From: CADCWN01 sp039810045
Lineage (GTDB): Bacteria; Chloroflexota; Chloroflexia; Thermomicrobiales; CADCWN01
Direction: 5' to 3'
DNA: 47,360 nt
Assembly: GCA_039810045.1 (NCBI GenBank)
Contig: JBDHWF010000013.1
Location: 1-47,360, forward strand
The position numbers were made by a program, and so were the translations under genes. Below, piece after piece: positions 1 to 7,798 of this stretch. The notes under the pieces are model-generated. The model was not told the DNA's origin and made no database searches. It saw nothing but the letters and a program-made list of their open reading frames with translations. Numbering within the stretch: the first letter of the stretch is position 1; each line of letters opens with the position of its first letter.

Positions 1-369
1 CCCCAGCCGCCACTCCCCCGCTTCTCGCCGATAGAGATGTGTGACGCGCAACGTGCGATCGCTGTGGTGTTCCAGCGCGGTAGTACAACCAAGGTCGCCC
101 GCCACAATCGCCGAAAGCGTTTCCACTGGCTCCGCCTCCATTGGAATCCCCTGGGCCGCCCACCAGGTCCAACGCTCGCGCACAGCAGCCCAACCCTGCT
201 CAACCCCACCACGCGCATTCATCGTACTCACATCTGGCTGCTGTGACCAGAGCGCCAGCAAGGTAGGCAGCGCAGCTGGATCAGTATGCAGCTGCCGCAA
301 AGCGCGGTAGAACGCTGCCTCAACCTGCGTGATCGCCGCTGCTGCTTGCTCCGACACTGCTATCGCCAT
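1..369 (-). CDS. NTF2-like / SnoaL-like domain protein, C-terminus cut by window edge
   Basis: An uninterrupted minus-strand reading frame runs from an ATG at 369-367 to the left edge (123 codons, no stop reached). The translation begins MAIAVSEQAAAAITQVEAAF and has the layout of the NTF2/SnoaL superfamily: an N-terminal helix, an 'ALWSQQPDVSTMN' segment where these proteins describe the dose of substrate or damage, a 'GVEQGWAAVRERW' segment, then beta strands ending in 'RVTHLYRREAGEWRL', the usual last strand. Such proteins are small cone-shaped barrels serving as isomerases, hydratases or ligand-binding domains; the specific role cannot be read here. An AGGA lies almost against the ATG, so a GTG 15 bases further in is also possible. 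It is divergent from the aminotransferase gene at 493. Fold assignment is fairly sure, function unknown. Confidence 0.72.
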   Translation of the reverse strand, partial: MAIAVSEQAAAAITQVEAAFYRALRQLHTDPAALPTLLALWSQQPDVSTMNARGGVEQGWAAVRERWTWWAAQGIPMEAEPVETLSAIVAGDLGCTTALEHHSDRTLRVTHLYRREAGEWRLG

Positions 370-492
370 CCTTTCAGCTGTTATTGCACAATCTCAGCAG
401 ATAATACACGACGAATCAGGGAAAGACGCAATGCGGTAAGATGCGCGAGCAATGCCGCATACCATTTATCACTAGAGGAAGGAGCAACCAGT

Positions 493-1644
493 ATGAGCGA
501 CCTTCACCAGATTGCCCCGCTGATCCCCAAGGACCAGTTCATGCGCGTGCCAGAGGTCGCCCACCTCGCTATTGGGGGTGAGGCGCCGATGCTGCACAGC
601 CACCTGGCAGCGATCAACGACTTCTTCGCCCTCAAAAGTAACGGTTTTCATGGGCGCGAAGTAGAGATTATGGCCCAGTTACAGCAAACACGTGAGCGCG
701 CGGGCAAACTGCTTGGCGTGGCCGCAGCCGAGATCGCCTTCCTCAACTCCGCCAGTGAAGGACTGGGGCAGTTGGTCAACGGCCTATGCTGGCAAACTGG
801 CGATAATGTCGTCGTGGAGGATATCGAATTCCCCTCCAGCCTCTATCACTGGACGCGGTTCGCCGACCAGGGTGTGGAGGTACGGATCGTCCGGCAGGAT
901 CCCGGCCCTGCCACCCTGGACAAACTCGCGGCTGCCGTCGATAGTCGTACCCGAGTGATCACTACCAGCCAGGTCAGCTACCTGACAGGGCGCCGTTACG
1001 ACCTCGCAGCACTGCGCGCAATTGCTGACCAACACGACGCACTGCTCAGTATCGACGCCACCCACGCGGCTGGCGTCGTGCCAGTGCAGGCCGAGTATGC
1101 CGACATTCTGGTGTCAAGTTGCTACAAATTTCTGCTCGCTACCCATGGCGCAGCGATCTTCTATCGCAATCCTCAGCGACTCGGCGATCTGCCACCCCAA
1201 ACCGTTGGTTGGCACAGCGTTGCCCCAGGGCACTCCGTCGCCAACCCCACTGCCCACACCCTGGCCCCAACCGCCGCCCGCTACGAAGCTGGTAATCCGC
1301 CGTTCATGGCCCTGGCCCTACTCAACAACGCCCTCGCCACACTGGAAGATCTCGATATCGCCCGGATCGAACAACATGTTCTCGCCCTTGGGAGTATCCT
1401 CTGGCCTGCATTAGCCGCGCGTGGGCTAACCCTCCTGACCCCACAGGCCCCCGCAGACCGCGCCGCCAACATCTGCTTCGCCTGGCCGGATCCAGCCACC
1501 CTCGTGAGCCGCCTTGCCGCTGAAAATGTCCTGGTCTGGGGCGGTGATGGGCGAATCCGCGTGTCGTTCCACGCCTACAACGACAGCAGTGATATTGACC
1601 GATTGCTGACCGCATTGGACAAACTCTTACCCACAACACAATAG
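493..1644 (+). CDS. Aminotransferase class V-fold PLP-dependent enzyme
   Basis: A 383-residue protein of the class V aminotransferase family (cysteine desulfurase / isopenicillin-N epimerase-like group). Such enzymes act on amino acids through a pyridoxal phosphate Schiff base. The PLP lysine is Lys212 in the sequence SSCYKFLLATHG, preceded by the aspartate/histidine block SIDATHAAGVVPV that contacts the cofactor ring, and by a SQVSYLTGRRYDL strand. Length fits the family. The start is the ATG at 493, because GGAAGGAG lies nine bases upstream; the frame is open further upstream but that part has no family similarity. The desulfurase-type active-site cysteine loop is not obvious, so epimerase, lyase or aminotransferase activity is more likely than sulfur mobilisation. 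It appears monocistronic, with a strong separate promoter downstream for the next gene. Confidence 0.9.
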   Translation: MSDLHQIAPLIPKDQFMRVPEVAHLAIGGEAPMLHSHLAAINDFFALKSNGFHGREVEIMAQLQQTRERAGKLLGVAAAEIAFLNSASEGLGQLVNGLCWQTGDNVVVEDIEFPSSLYHWTRFADQGVEVRIVRQDPGPATLDKLAAAVDSRTRVITTSQVSYLTGRRYDLAALRAIADQHDALLSIDATHAAGVVPVQAEYADILVSSCYKFLLATHGAAIFYRNPQRLGDLPPQTVGWHSVAPGHSVANPTAHTLAPTAARYEAGNPPFMALALLNNALATLEDLDIARIEQHVLALGSILWPALAARGLTLLTPQAPADRAANICFAWPDPATLVSRLAAENVLVWGGDGRIRVSFHAYNDSSDIDRLLTALDKLLPTTQ

Positions 1645-1731
1645 CCAGGAACCAGCGCGGAAGCTCAGGAATCAAGCAAAGGGCCAGACAACTTGTAACC
1701 GCCTAGCTTTTGCCAACACTGAAGCGCAGAT

Positions 1732-1760
1732 TTGACAATCACAACTAACTAAAGTATAGT
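1732..1760 (+). promoter_or_regulatory. Sigma70-type promoter of the YceI gene
   Basis: TTGACA at 1732-1737 and TATAGT at 1755-1760 are separated by exactly 17 bases. This is a perfect -35 box with a 5/6 match at -10, the best promoter in the window. Transcription would start near 1767 and leave a leader of about 59 bases before the YceI start codon. Confidence 0.8.
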
Positions 1761-1777
1761 AACTTCCAGAAGATTAC

Positions 1778-1800
1778 CAGACTGATAATGGATCGGTCTG
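1778..1800 (+). promoter_or_regulatory. Stem-loop or operator dyad in the YceI leader
   Basis: CAGACTGAT (1778-1786) and ATCGGTCTG (1792-1800) can form a 9-bp stem with one G-U pair and a 5-base loop. It lies just downstream of the predicted transcription start and about 16 bases before the AGGAGG ribosome binding site. It may be a 5' stabilising hairpin, a translational control element, or a protein-binding dyad just downstream of the promoter. Confidence 0.4.
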
Positions 1801-1825
1801 GGCACAGCAATAACAGGAGGTACCA

Positions 1826-2383
1826 ATGTCAACGACCGCACAGCCACAGACTGGCACCCACACCTGGGTGATCGACCCCGTTCACTCAGCCATTGAGTTC
1901 AGTGTCAAGCATATGATGGTTGCCACAGCAAAAGGACGCTTCACGAAGTTTGAGGGAACCGTCACGTTCGATCCACAGCACCCGCAAAATACCGCAGCCG
2001 TGGCGACGATTGAGGTCAGCAGCATTGACACTGGTAATGATCAACGCGACGAACATCTACGCACCAACGACTTCTTCCTGGCGGAGCAGTATCCAACCGC
2101 CACCTTCCGCTCTACCCGCATTGCGCTAGAGGACGACGAAAAAGCCAAAATGTACGGTGACCTAACGATCCGTGGCGTGACCAAGCCAATCGTGCTTGAT
2201 GTCGAATTTGAGGGCCAGGGCCAGGATGCCTATGGCAAGCAACGGGCTGGCTTCACCGCCACCACCGCCATCGACCGCCTAGATTACGGGATCAACTGGA
2301 ACCCCGCCTTGGAAACTGGCGGCGTTGTCGTTAGCAATCGGGTCAAACTCACGATCAATATTTCCGCCATTCGGCAAGATTAA
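1826..2383 (+). CDS. YceI family lipocalin-like isoprenoid-binding protein
   Basis: A 185-residue YceI-family protein. The family has a lipocalin-like beta barrel that binds polyisoprenoid or other amphiphilic chains, and is often induced by stress or high pH. Family signatures are the opening TWVIDPVHSAIEFSVKHMM, the FEGTVTFDP turn, the NDQRDEHLRTNDFF block, and the closing GVVVSNRVKLTINISA. There is no signal peptide, so unlike E. coli YceI this copy is probably cytoplasmic. The ATG at 1826 is preceded by a strong AGGAGG. It has its own near-consensus promoter with a leader hairpin, and a perfect hairpin follows the stop, so it is probably a single-gene, highly expressed unit. Confidence 0.95.
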   Translation: MSTTAQPQTGTHTWVIDPVHSAIEFSVKHMMVATAKGRFTKFEGTVTFDPQHPQNTAAVATIEVSSIDTGNDQRDEHLRTNDFFLAEQYPTATFRSTRIALEDDEKAKMYGDLTIRGVTKPIVLDVEFEGQGQDAYGKQRAGFTATTAIDRLDYGINWNPALETGGVVVSNRVKLTINISAIRQD

Positions 2384-2416
2384 CCACGACTCTCAACACC
2401 TAATAATTTGATCACG

Positions 2417-2446
2417 AGCGGGGGCAATGCATTGCCCCCGCTTTGC
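2417..2446 (+). terminator. Intrinsic terminator-like hairpin after the YceI gene
   Basis: A perfect inverted repeat, AGCGGGGGCAATG followed directly by CATTGCCCCCGCT (2417-2442), lies 34 bases after the YceI stop. A short TTG run follows, so the U-tract is weak. Confidence 0.6.
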
Positions 2447-2630
2447 TGTATGCCAGCAATATCACGTCCGGGGCGGGCCAATAACTATTCGCGCCTACTG
2501 TCGATCTATCGTGCAGTCGACGAGCGGTTAGTTCAGCTATCAGCCGGACACTGCGGCATAGTCAATTGCTCTACTGTGTAACGTACCCGCCCAGCATTTA
2601 CCCGCACATATCGTCGCAAACGACAGAGTT

Positions 2631-2639
2631 TGCTATACT
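2631..2639 (+). promoter_or_regulatory. Extended -10 promoter for tRNA-Lys
   Basis: TGC followed by TATACT (2631-2639) is an extended -10 element 43 bases before the tRNA. No good -35 box is visible at the right distance, which is compatible with an extended -10 promoter. The rest of 2447-2630 holds nothing I recognise. Confidence 0.4.
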
Positions 2640-2681
2640 ACCGCCTGCTGCGGCATAACCAATGCCGTAGCCACAGTACCC

Positions 2682-2757
2682 GACTCGGTAGCTCAATCGG
2701 CAGAGCAACTGACTTTTAATCAGTGGGTTGTGGGTTCGAGTCCCACCCGGGTCACCA
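2682..2757 (+). tRNA. tRNA-Lys (anticodon TTT)
   Basis: A 76-base cloverleaf. Acceptor stem GACTCGG/CCGGGTC has one G-U pair, the D arm is GCTC..GAGC, the anticodon stem is ACTGA/TCAGT with loop CTTTTAA (anticodon TTT at 2715-2717), the T arm is GTGGG TTCGAGT CCCAC, and the discriminator A is followed by an encoded CCA at 2755-2757. It reads lysine AAA/AAG codons. Confidence 0.97.
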
Positions 2758-2903
2758 GCAGGAAACCGCAGCATCACGCCAAAAACAGTATGTCTAGTGC
2801 AGCTACTATGACCATTCTGCATCATTGCGGTGTAGTTTTGGGATAGTTTTGCGCTTGCCCCAGCAACAAGGTTGACATCAAGGCAAGTACAACCAGATCT
2901 TCA

Positions 2904-3902
2904 TCAGTGATTGTTTCGCTGTTCCAGCACAGCAGGATTCACCACATGCTCAGGGTGCCCTGCCAGGAAGGCGAGGATATTATCTACGGGCATCGCTCGT
3001 GACCGCGCGTTGGCTTCCGCCGTGATCGCTCCGGCGTGTGGCATCAGCACCACGTTCTCCAGGTCGCGGTAGGGGTTCTTCTCTAGCAGCAGTGGTTCTT
3101 CAGGGTAGACATCAAGCCCCGCGCCCGCGATCTGGTTGGTACGCAGGGCATTCGCAAGTGCCTCCTGATCTACCAGCGCGCCCCGCGCAGTATTAATCAG
3201 GAACGCGGTCGGCTTCATCAGCGCCAGTTCGCGGGCCCCAACGAAATTGCGCGCCTCTGGGGTATTTCGCAGGTGCAATGAGACGAGATCGGCCTGCTGG
3301 AAGAGTGCATCGCGCTCAACCAATTCAACGCCCAGCGCTTCGGCGCGGGCGGGATCAGTCCGAAAACTCCAACCAATCACTCGCATCCCTAACCCCTGCC
3401 CGATCCGAGCGAGATGCTGCCCAATCGCGCCCAAACCAACGATCCCCAGCGTTTTGCCAACCAGTTCTGGCCCTTCAACGTGCTGCCAGGCACCGTCCCG
3501 CAAGCGGCGGTCGCTGAGCGGAATCGCACGGGTGGTCGCCAGGATCAGGCCGAGCGCCAGTTCCGCCACCGACGGTGCCCCAACGCCAGGGGTATTGGTC
3601 ACGACGATCCCACGCTTGGTCGCTGCATCCAGATCAACATTATCCGTCCCTGTGCCAAGAATCGACAGCAGGCGCAACTGTGGAGCCTGCGCCAGGGCTT
3701 CGTCGTCAAAGATTGAATAGGATCGCACGTTGATGACAATCTCGGCAGGGGCCAGGCGCTGGAAAAATTCAGCACGGTCAGCAGGCCGGGTGGTATAGAC
3801 CGTAACAGTGCCAAGATCGGCCAGACGTTGCAGGTCGGCCTGATCGGCGGAACCGTAGGCGGGCGGGGCATCGTCGGGAATGACAATATTCAGTCCTGTC
3901 AT
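2904..3902 (-). CDS. D-isomer-specific 2-hydroxyacid dehydrogenase (phosphoglycerate dehydrogenase-like)
   Basis: A 332-residue NAD-dependent dehydrogenase of the D-2-hydroxyacid family, interconverting a 2-oxoacid and a D-2-hydroxyacid. The Rossmann motif is GIVGLGAIGQHLARIG in the middle third, followed by the three catalytic elements in family order: Arg in INTARGALVDQEAL, Glu in YPEEPLLLEKNPY, and His in VVLMPHAGAIT. Length is normal for the short type without an ACT domain, so it is not a regulated SerA. AGGAGA precedes the ATG. It is 43 bases downstream of the M81 peptidase gene on the same strand, so the two are probably co-transcribed. The true substrate is unknown; glyoxylate/hydroxypyruvate-type or amide-derived hydroxyacids are possible. 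Confidence 0.92.
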   Translation of the reverse strand: MTGLNIVIPDDAPPAYGSADQADLQRLADLGTVTVYTTRPADRAEFFQRLAPAEIVINVRSYSIFDDEALAQAPQLRLLSILGTGTDNVDLDAATKRGIVVTNTPGVGAPSVAELALGLILATTRAIPLSDRRLRDGAWQHVEGPELVGKTLGIVGLGAIGQHLARIGQGLGMRVIGWSFRTDPARAEALGVELVERDALFQQADLVSLHLRNTPEARNFVGARELALMKPTAFLINTARGALVDQEALANALRTNQIAGAGLDVYPEEPLLLEKNPYRDLENVVLMPHAGAITAEANARSRAMPVDNILAFLAGHPEHVVNPAVLEQRNNH

Positions 3903-3945
3903 GACATCTCCTTGCTACACGACCTGCATTAGTGCATCGTGCGCC

Positions 3946-5457
3946 TCAGTTCTGCGGTGTCCAGGTTGTCTCCGGGTCGAGCGGATAGATCGGGCGGCGC
4001 AGATCGCGATAGGGGAAGCCGTGGAGGTTCGGGCTACTGATCCCTGGAGCATCAATCTCGATCACTTTGGTCGCGATTGGCTCAAACGCGGCACGAAAAT
4101 GAGCGGCGCTTTTCAGTACGAGGATGCGCCGTTCGGTTGGCTCGATCCCAAACGCCCGAAAGAAGTTCAGGTCATTCGGGTGCCCACGCAGTTCCGTCAG
4201 TTGTACCTCTATGCCACCTGGCCCATCGATCTCCACCACGACGGTCTTGCCACGACTGGCGCGGGTGCCCCGACCCATCACGCCGCCATACGCAAATGAC
4301 CCTTCGTGGATCAGACGCACCATCCCCATAATCTCCACCGGCTCACCGTGCAAGCCATCGTGCTTACCACCGACACTGAGTGTCACTGTCGCGCCAACCC
4401 CTGCGGCGACGCAGGCAGCCACTGCCTCGCGATCCATGATCTGGGCGACCGCCGCCGAACGAGCCTTCGCAGCCAGCAGTCCCCGCAACACTGCCGTGCC
4501 ATCCCCCGCTGTCCCACTCGCGCCAGAGTCGGAGATATCGGCCAGCACGTAGACGCTTCCTTCCTCTCCAGCCATCGCCTCCGCAATCGCGTCGGCAATC
4601 GGCGTTGGATGGATCGTGAAGCGTTCGCGCCGCTCCCAGCAGATCGTCGCCAATTCATCAGCCAATGCTTGCGCCCGCGCTTGATCATTATCAGTAACGA
4701 CAATTGTTGCGACACCCGCGAACGGCACATCGGCGAACGGAAAACCACCCAACACCGTTGCCGCCAGCACGCCTGGCTCCTTCTCCATCTCCCGCGCCCG
4801 GTCAATTGCGTCCTTCAAGGGCGACTGCCAGGTTGTGACCATCGACTGATTCGGGGCGATCAGTGGCAAACGGGTGTACGCCATTGTCGGCGTCACCTCG
4901 CCCCGAATAGTTGCCAAGAGGATTCGCAGCGCCTGTGCCCCGGTCTCCGGCGTGTCAATGTGCGGATATTCCTTATAGCCAACGAAGGCGTTCGCTTCCT
5001 CGATCATCTCGTCAGAAAGGTTGGTGTGCAGATCAAGTGGCGCGATGATTGGAATGTCGGGGCCAACTAACTCACGAACCTGCGTGATCAATGGCCCCTC
5101 ACCATCCGGCCCATGCTCCAACGCCATCGCGCCGTGCAAGCCCAACAGCACGCCATCGACTGGTAACGCCTGTCGGATCCCGTCCAATATTTCCGCACAA
5201 AACGCCTCGTAGGCCTCGCGTGAGACACGCCCACCTGGCACAGCGTGCGCGTAGAGAGTCGGAATTAACTCAACCCCTTGGGCCTCCGCCTCAGCGATGA
5301 TACCGCCATAGATCGTGCCCGTTCCCCGCAGGCGCAGCATACCCTCGCCGCGCTCCACCCCGCTCGATCCTTTTGAGAAGTCAGTCAGGGCAGTTGGTTC
5401 CCACTGGAACGTATTCGTTTCCTGGGCAATCCCCCCAGTTACAATGCGAATCGGCAT
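3946..5457 (-). CDS. M81 family metallopeptidase (MlrC / microcystinase C-like)
   Basis: A 503-residue protein matching the M81 (MlrC) family over its whole length. MlrC is the zinc peptidase that finishes microcystin degradation; most homologues have unknown small-peptide or amide substrates. Visible signatures are the start RIVTGGIAQETNTF, the metal-binding stretch APLDLHTNLSDEMI, KEYPHIDTPETG, and the DISDSGASGTAGDGT and SVGGKHDGLHGEPVE blocks of the C-terminal domain. AAGGAGA precedes the ATG and a promoter-like pair lies at 5516-5543. It is first in a two-gene unit with the D-2-hydroxyacid dehydrogenase, suggesting that one makes a substrate for the other. Microcystin degradation as such is unlikely without MlrA/MlrB. 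Confidence 0.9.
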   Translation of the reverse strand: MPIRIVTGGIAQETNTFQWEPTALTDFSKGSSGVERGEGMLRLRGTGTIYGGIIAEAEAQGVELIPTLYAHAVPGGRVSREAYEAFCAEILDGIRQALPVDGVLLGLHGAMALEHGPDGEGPLITQVRELVGPDIPIIAPLDLHTNLSDEMIEEANAFVGYKEYPHIDTPETGAQALRILLATIRGEVTPTMAYTRLPLIAPNQSMVTTWQSPLKDAIDRAREMEKEPGVLAATVLGGFPFADVPFAGVATIVVTDNDQARAQALADELATICWERRERFTIHPTPIADAIAEAMAGEEGSVYVLADISDSGASGTAGDGTAVLRGLLAAKARSAAVAQIMDREAVAACVAAGVGATVTLSVGGKHDGLHGEPVEIMGMVRLIHEGSFAYGGVMGRGTRASRGKTVVVEIDGPGGIEVQLTELRGHPNDLNFFRAFGIEPTERRILVLKSAAHFRAAFEPIATKVIEIDAPGISSPNLHGFPYRDLRRPIYPLDPETTWTPQN

Positions 5458-5515
5458 GGCTCATCTCCTTAAAGCGCAGATTATCATCATTGATCGCTCT
5501 CAGGTCAGTTCCGAC

Positions 5516-5543
5516 AGGATACCGCAATTGTTCCGCTTGTAAA
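5516..5543 (-). promoter_or_regulatory. Candidate promoter of the M81 peptidase operon
   Basis: On the minus strand, TTTACA (5543-5538) and TATCCT (5521-5516) are separated by 16 bases, about 60 bases before the peptidase start codon. The -35 box matches 5/6; the -10 box is weaker. Confidence 0.4.
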
Positions 5544-5642
5544 ATTGCTGAGGGGTACTGCTGCTATAGCAAAGGCCAGGATCAGCATATTGATCCTTGA
5601 TCTTTCTGCTAGGGCGCCCGAAAAAGTTCCGCGATAAGCTGG

Positions 5643-5678
5643 ATCAATAATTAAGAGGGTGGCTTGAACCACGCTCTT
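5643..5678 (-). terminator. Terminator-like hairpin after the DUF2249-cupin gene
   Basis: On the minus strand AAGAGCGTGG (5678-5669) pairs with CCACCCTCTT (5662-5653) around a 6-base loop with one mismatch, followed by a T/A-rich run, TTAATTATT. It lies about 50 bases after the last gene of the DUF2249 operon. Confidence 0.5.
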
Positions 5679-5726
5679 AGTAGCCTATTCTCTAGCTAGG
5701 GGCCAACCACCGTGCAGCAATAACCG

Positions 5727-6419
5727 TTAGCTTCCAGGCTTGAATTCGCCTTTTGGCCCAGCGGCGATGGTCAGCAGGAAGGCGCTATCTTCCAGCGCTT
5801 CCACATCGTGGGGTACTGCCCGCTCAAACGAGACCAGTTCGCCTGGGGCAAGCTCCACAGTTGCGCCCTGTGCGCCTACCTGAAGTTTGCCGACCACGGC
5901 ATGAATCGTGATCTGGCCAGGGGCAAGGTGTTCCGCCAGTCGTGCGCCCTGTTGCATCACGATCTGGATCACCCGCAGGTCTGGCACATTGATAATGGTG
6001 CGCACGCTGCGACCATTGCGGTCCGCCTGCGCCTCGGCTCGTTGCTCAGCGCCCAGCGTGGTTAGGCTGAATTTGGGAATGGTTGGGTTGGCTTCGCTCG
6101 CCGCTACGGGCAACTTTTTCTTATCGGAATATGGTTCGGTTGATGCCGCTGAGGCTGCGCCAGGAGCCAGACGGCTGATCCGAACCTGCCAGACTTCTGG
6201 CCCAGATTCCAGGTACTCCCAGCCAACTTCACCAGGATGTTCCGCCTGGAACTGATAATGCAGTGGTTTAGGGTCGTGATCATTAACCAGCCGGATCGCT
6301 TCACCAGGGGCAAGGTCGAGAAAGGTAGCGAAGATCTGTTCGTGCCGCTGACGCGGTGGTAACGTTCGCACATCGAGCGTTACGGTTTCCGTGGCCATAC
6401 CGTGATCCGAGGATGACAT
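5727..6419 (-). CDS. DUF2249 domain - cupin domain fusion protein
   Basis: A 230-residue two-domain protein. Residues about 12-85 form a DUF2249 domain (TVTLDVRTLPPRQRHEQIF, a PGEAIRLVNDHDPKPLHYQF core, then GWEYLESGPEVWQVRISRL), a small TusA/SirA-like fold. Residues about 140-225 form a cupin barrel (DLRVIQIVMQQGARLAEHL, HAVVGKLQVGAQG, ELVSFERAVPHDVEAL). A low-complexity linker joins them. The function of DUF2249 is not established, but such proteins often sit beside nitrogen-oxide and anaerobic respiration genes, as here. The cupin has a His pair that could hold a metal. AAGGAG precedes the ATG. It is last in a five-gene operon and is followed by a hairpin. Confidence 0.85.
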   Translation of the reverse strand: MSSSDHGMATETVTLDVRTLPPRQRHEQIFATFLDLAPGEAIRLVNDHDPKPLHYQFQAEHPGEVGWEYLESGPEVWQVRISRLAPGAASAASTEPYSDKKKLPVAASEANPTIPKFSLTTLGAEQRAEAQADRNGRSVRTIINVPDLRVIQIVMQQGARLAEHLAPGQITIHAVVGKLQVGAQGATVELAPGELVSFERAVPHDVEALEDSAFLLTIAAGPKGEFKPGS

Positions 6420-6472
6420 CCTGACTACTCCTTGTTCTCACGCAGCATTGCGTCGAGAACGATAACCGCTCA

Positions 6473-7798
6473 TCAGCGGCGATGAGGCGCGGTAGATTCC
6501 GCACCTGGGTTTTCAAACCGTGCCTTGTTCGGAACGCGCCAATGACTACCGATCGTTGCGGTATTCCATAAGAAACAGCCGAGGCCAAGCGCCTGGATGA
6601 CGCCAGCGATCTGGCTGAGGATCGGGCTGCTCGTCACTATCGCTGGAACCATCAGCAAGACCCCTATCGTCCACAACAACCACCCGGCGATAGCCAGCCG
6701 GGGCTGATACAGTTCTTCCAGACGTGGCACAGGTTGGCGACCAGCCACTGGTGCATAGCGGTGCAACCAGGTTAGAAACGTCGCGATCTTATAGAAGAAG
6801 CCCTGAATCGCTGTTTCCGCTAATCCAGCGATCGCTAACCAGACCACGATATTCCACACAATCTCGTTCGGGCCAAGACCGCGCACCATACTCACAACAA
6901 AGAGGCTAGCACTGACCACCCCGCAGCCAGCTGCAGTGAGGGCAAAGGGAATATGAACATCAATGTTGCGCCGCCGTCGATGACGATAGAGCCAGAGCAG
7001 TTGCCCGGCAAAGAGGAGCAGGCCGCCGCATAGCATGATTGCGCCAACAATACCGACCAGCCGTGGCCCAAGCTTCAGCCAATAGCTGCTCAGGAGCCAG
7101 GGAGCCAGGCCTGAGCAGGCCAGCCCCGCCCAGGCCACAGGATGCGATAAGGCATCTTCCGCCAGGGTGAACATCCCCACCAACCGATAGGCAACCCCGG
7201 CAAGTAACACGACTACCCAACCAGCGAGCATAAAGGTGGCGTGGGAGCCCAGCAAGGCCAGGGTCAAGTCACCAAGAAAACCAGTGAGCTTGTTGTAGGC
7301 CAACAGCACCCCGAGGCAGACAGCCAAACTCAGGTTGCCCAATGCCACCACAATATGCCACGCGACAACATCTAAACGCGCAGCACGGCGGAGTGTGAGC
7401 GCCACCACGCTGATGTACAGCGCAAAGGCGATCCCCAGGAAGGTGCCACCTGCGGCCAGCACCACGAGCCAGCCAGTCGCTAACCCCGTGACAAAGCAGA
7501 GTAGCCCCAGCAAATAGACCCAAAAGGAGAGTCGCCCCAATTGCGGCTGTACCAACGGCGTTTCAATCACCACCGGCACCAGTTGATAACTGGCCCCGAT
7601 AATTACCGCGCCAATGACCCCCACAGTGTTTGCGTGTACCAGGGCCAGTAATTGCGGCGTGGCAAAGCCCTTCAGCAGCAAGGGCATCGTCCAGGGGGCA
7701 GCGAGCGCCAGGATCCCTAAACAGGCCATCCCACAGACCATGAAGCGTGCTGGTAGATCCAGTTCTGGCGCATTGGCGGAGCTAATTCCCGCGCTCAT
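6473..7798 (-). CDS. Multi-pass membrane protein of the NnrS / heme-copper oxidase subunit I-like group
   Basis: A 441-residue, highly hydrophobic protein with about 12 predicted transmembrane helices. Two helices carry the 'His, then Gly, then Tyr' pattern of heme-copper oxidase-like proteins: LVHANTVGVIG...GASYQLVPVV and LLGSHATFMLAGW...GVAYRLVGMF; another His lies in DVVAWHIVVALGN. The HxH pair expected in the last heme-binding helix of a true oxidase or NO reductase is not seen, so I prefer an NnrS-like heme/copper membrane protein linked to nitric oxide response. Its ATG overlaps the stop of the upstream DUF1858-DUF2249 gene as ATGA, implying translational coupling. The neighbouring CopD-like and DUF2249 genes and a nirK elsewhere in the window support a nitrogen-oxide role. 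Confidence 0.65.
   Translation of the reverse strand: MSAGISSANAPELDLPARFMVCGMACLGILALAAPWTMPLLLKGFATPQLLALVHANTVGVIGAVIIGASYQLVPVVIETPLVQPQLGRLSFWVYLLGLLCFVTGLATGWLVVLAAGGTFLGIAFALYISVVALTLRRAARLDVVAWHIVVALGNLSLAVCLGVLLAYNKLTGFLGDLTLALLGSHATFMLAGWVVVLLAGVAYRLVGMFTLAEDALSHPVAWAGLACSGLAPWLLSSYWLKLGPRLVGIVGAIMLCGGLLLFAGQLLWLYRHRRRRNIDVHIPFALTAAGCGVVSASLFVVSMVRGLGPNEIVWNIVVWLAIAGLAETAIQGFFYKIATFLTWLHRYAPVAGRQPVPRLEELYQPRLAIAGWLLWTIGVLLMVPAIVTSSPILSQIAGVIQALGLGCFLWNTATIGSHWRVPNKARFENPGAESTAPHRR

Noticed and set aside
286..492. Upstream extension of the class V aminotransferase frame
   Set aside because: Family similarity begins at the ATG at 493, which has GGAAGGAG in front; the extension overlaps the divergent promoter region and the NTF2-like gene.
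2598..2825. 75-residue minus-strand open frame containing GGTRTHNPLIKSQLLCRLSY
   Set aside because: It is the antisense of the tRNA-Lys gene, a classic spurious prediction. The tRNA cloverleaf explains the sequence.
4306..5070. 254-residue plus-strand open frame
   Set aside because: Antisense to the M81 metallopeptidase gene, which has full-length family motifs; no ribosome binding site of its own.
6473..7798. Annotation as a true cytochrome oxidase or NO reductase subunit I
   Set aside because: The late HxH heme-ligand pair and the double His in the mid helices were not found, so only a family-level likeness is claimed.
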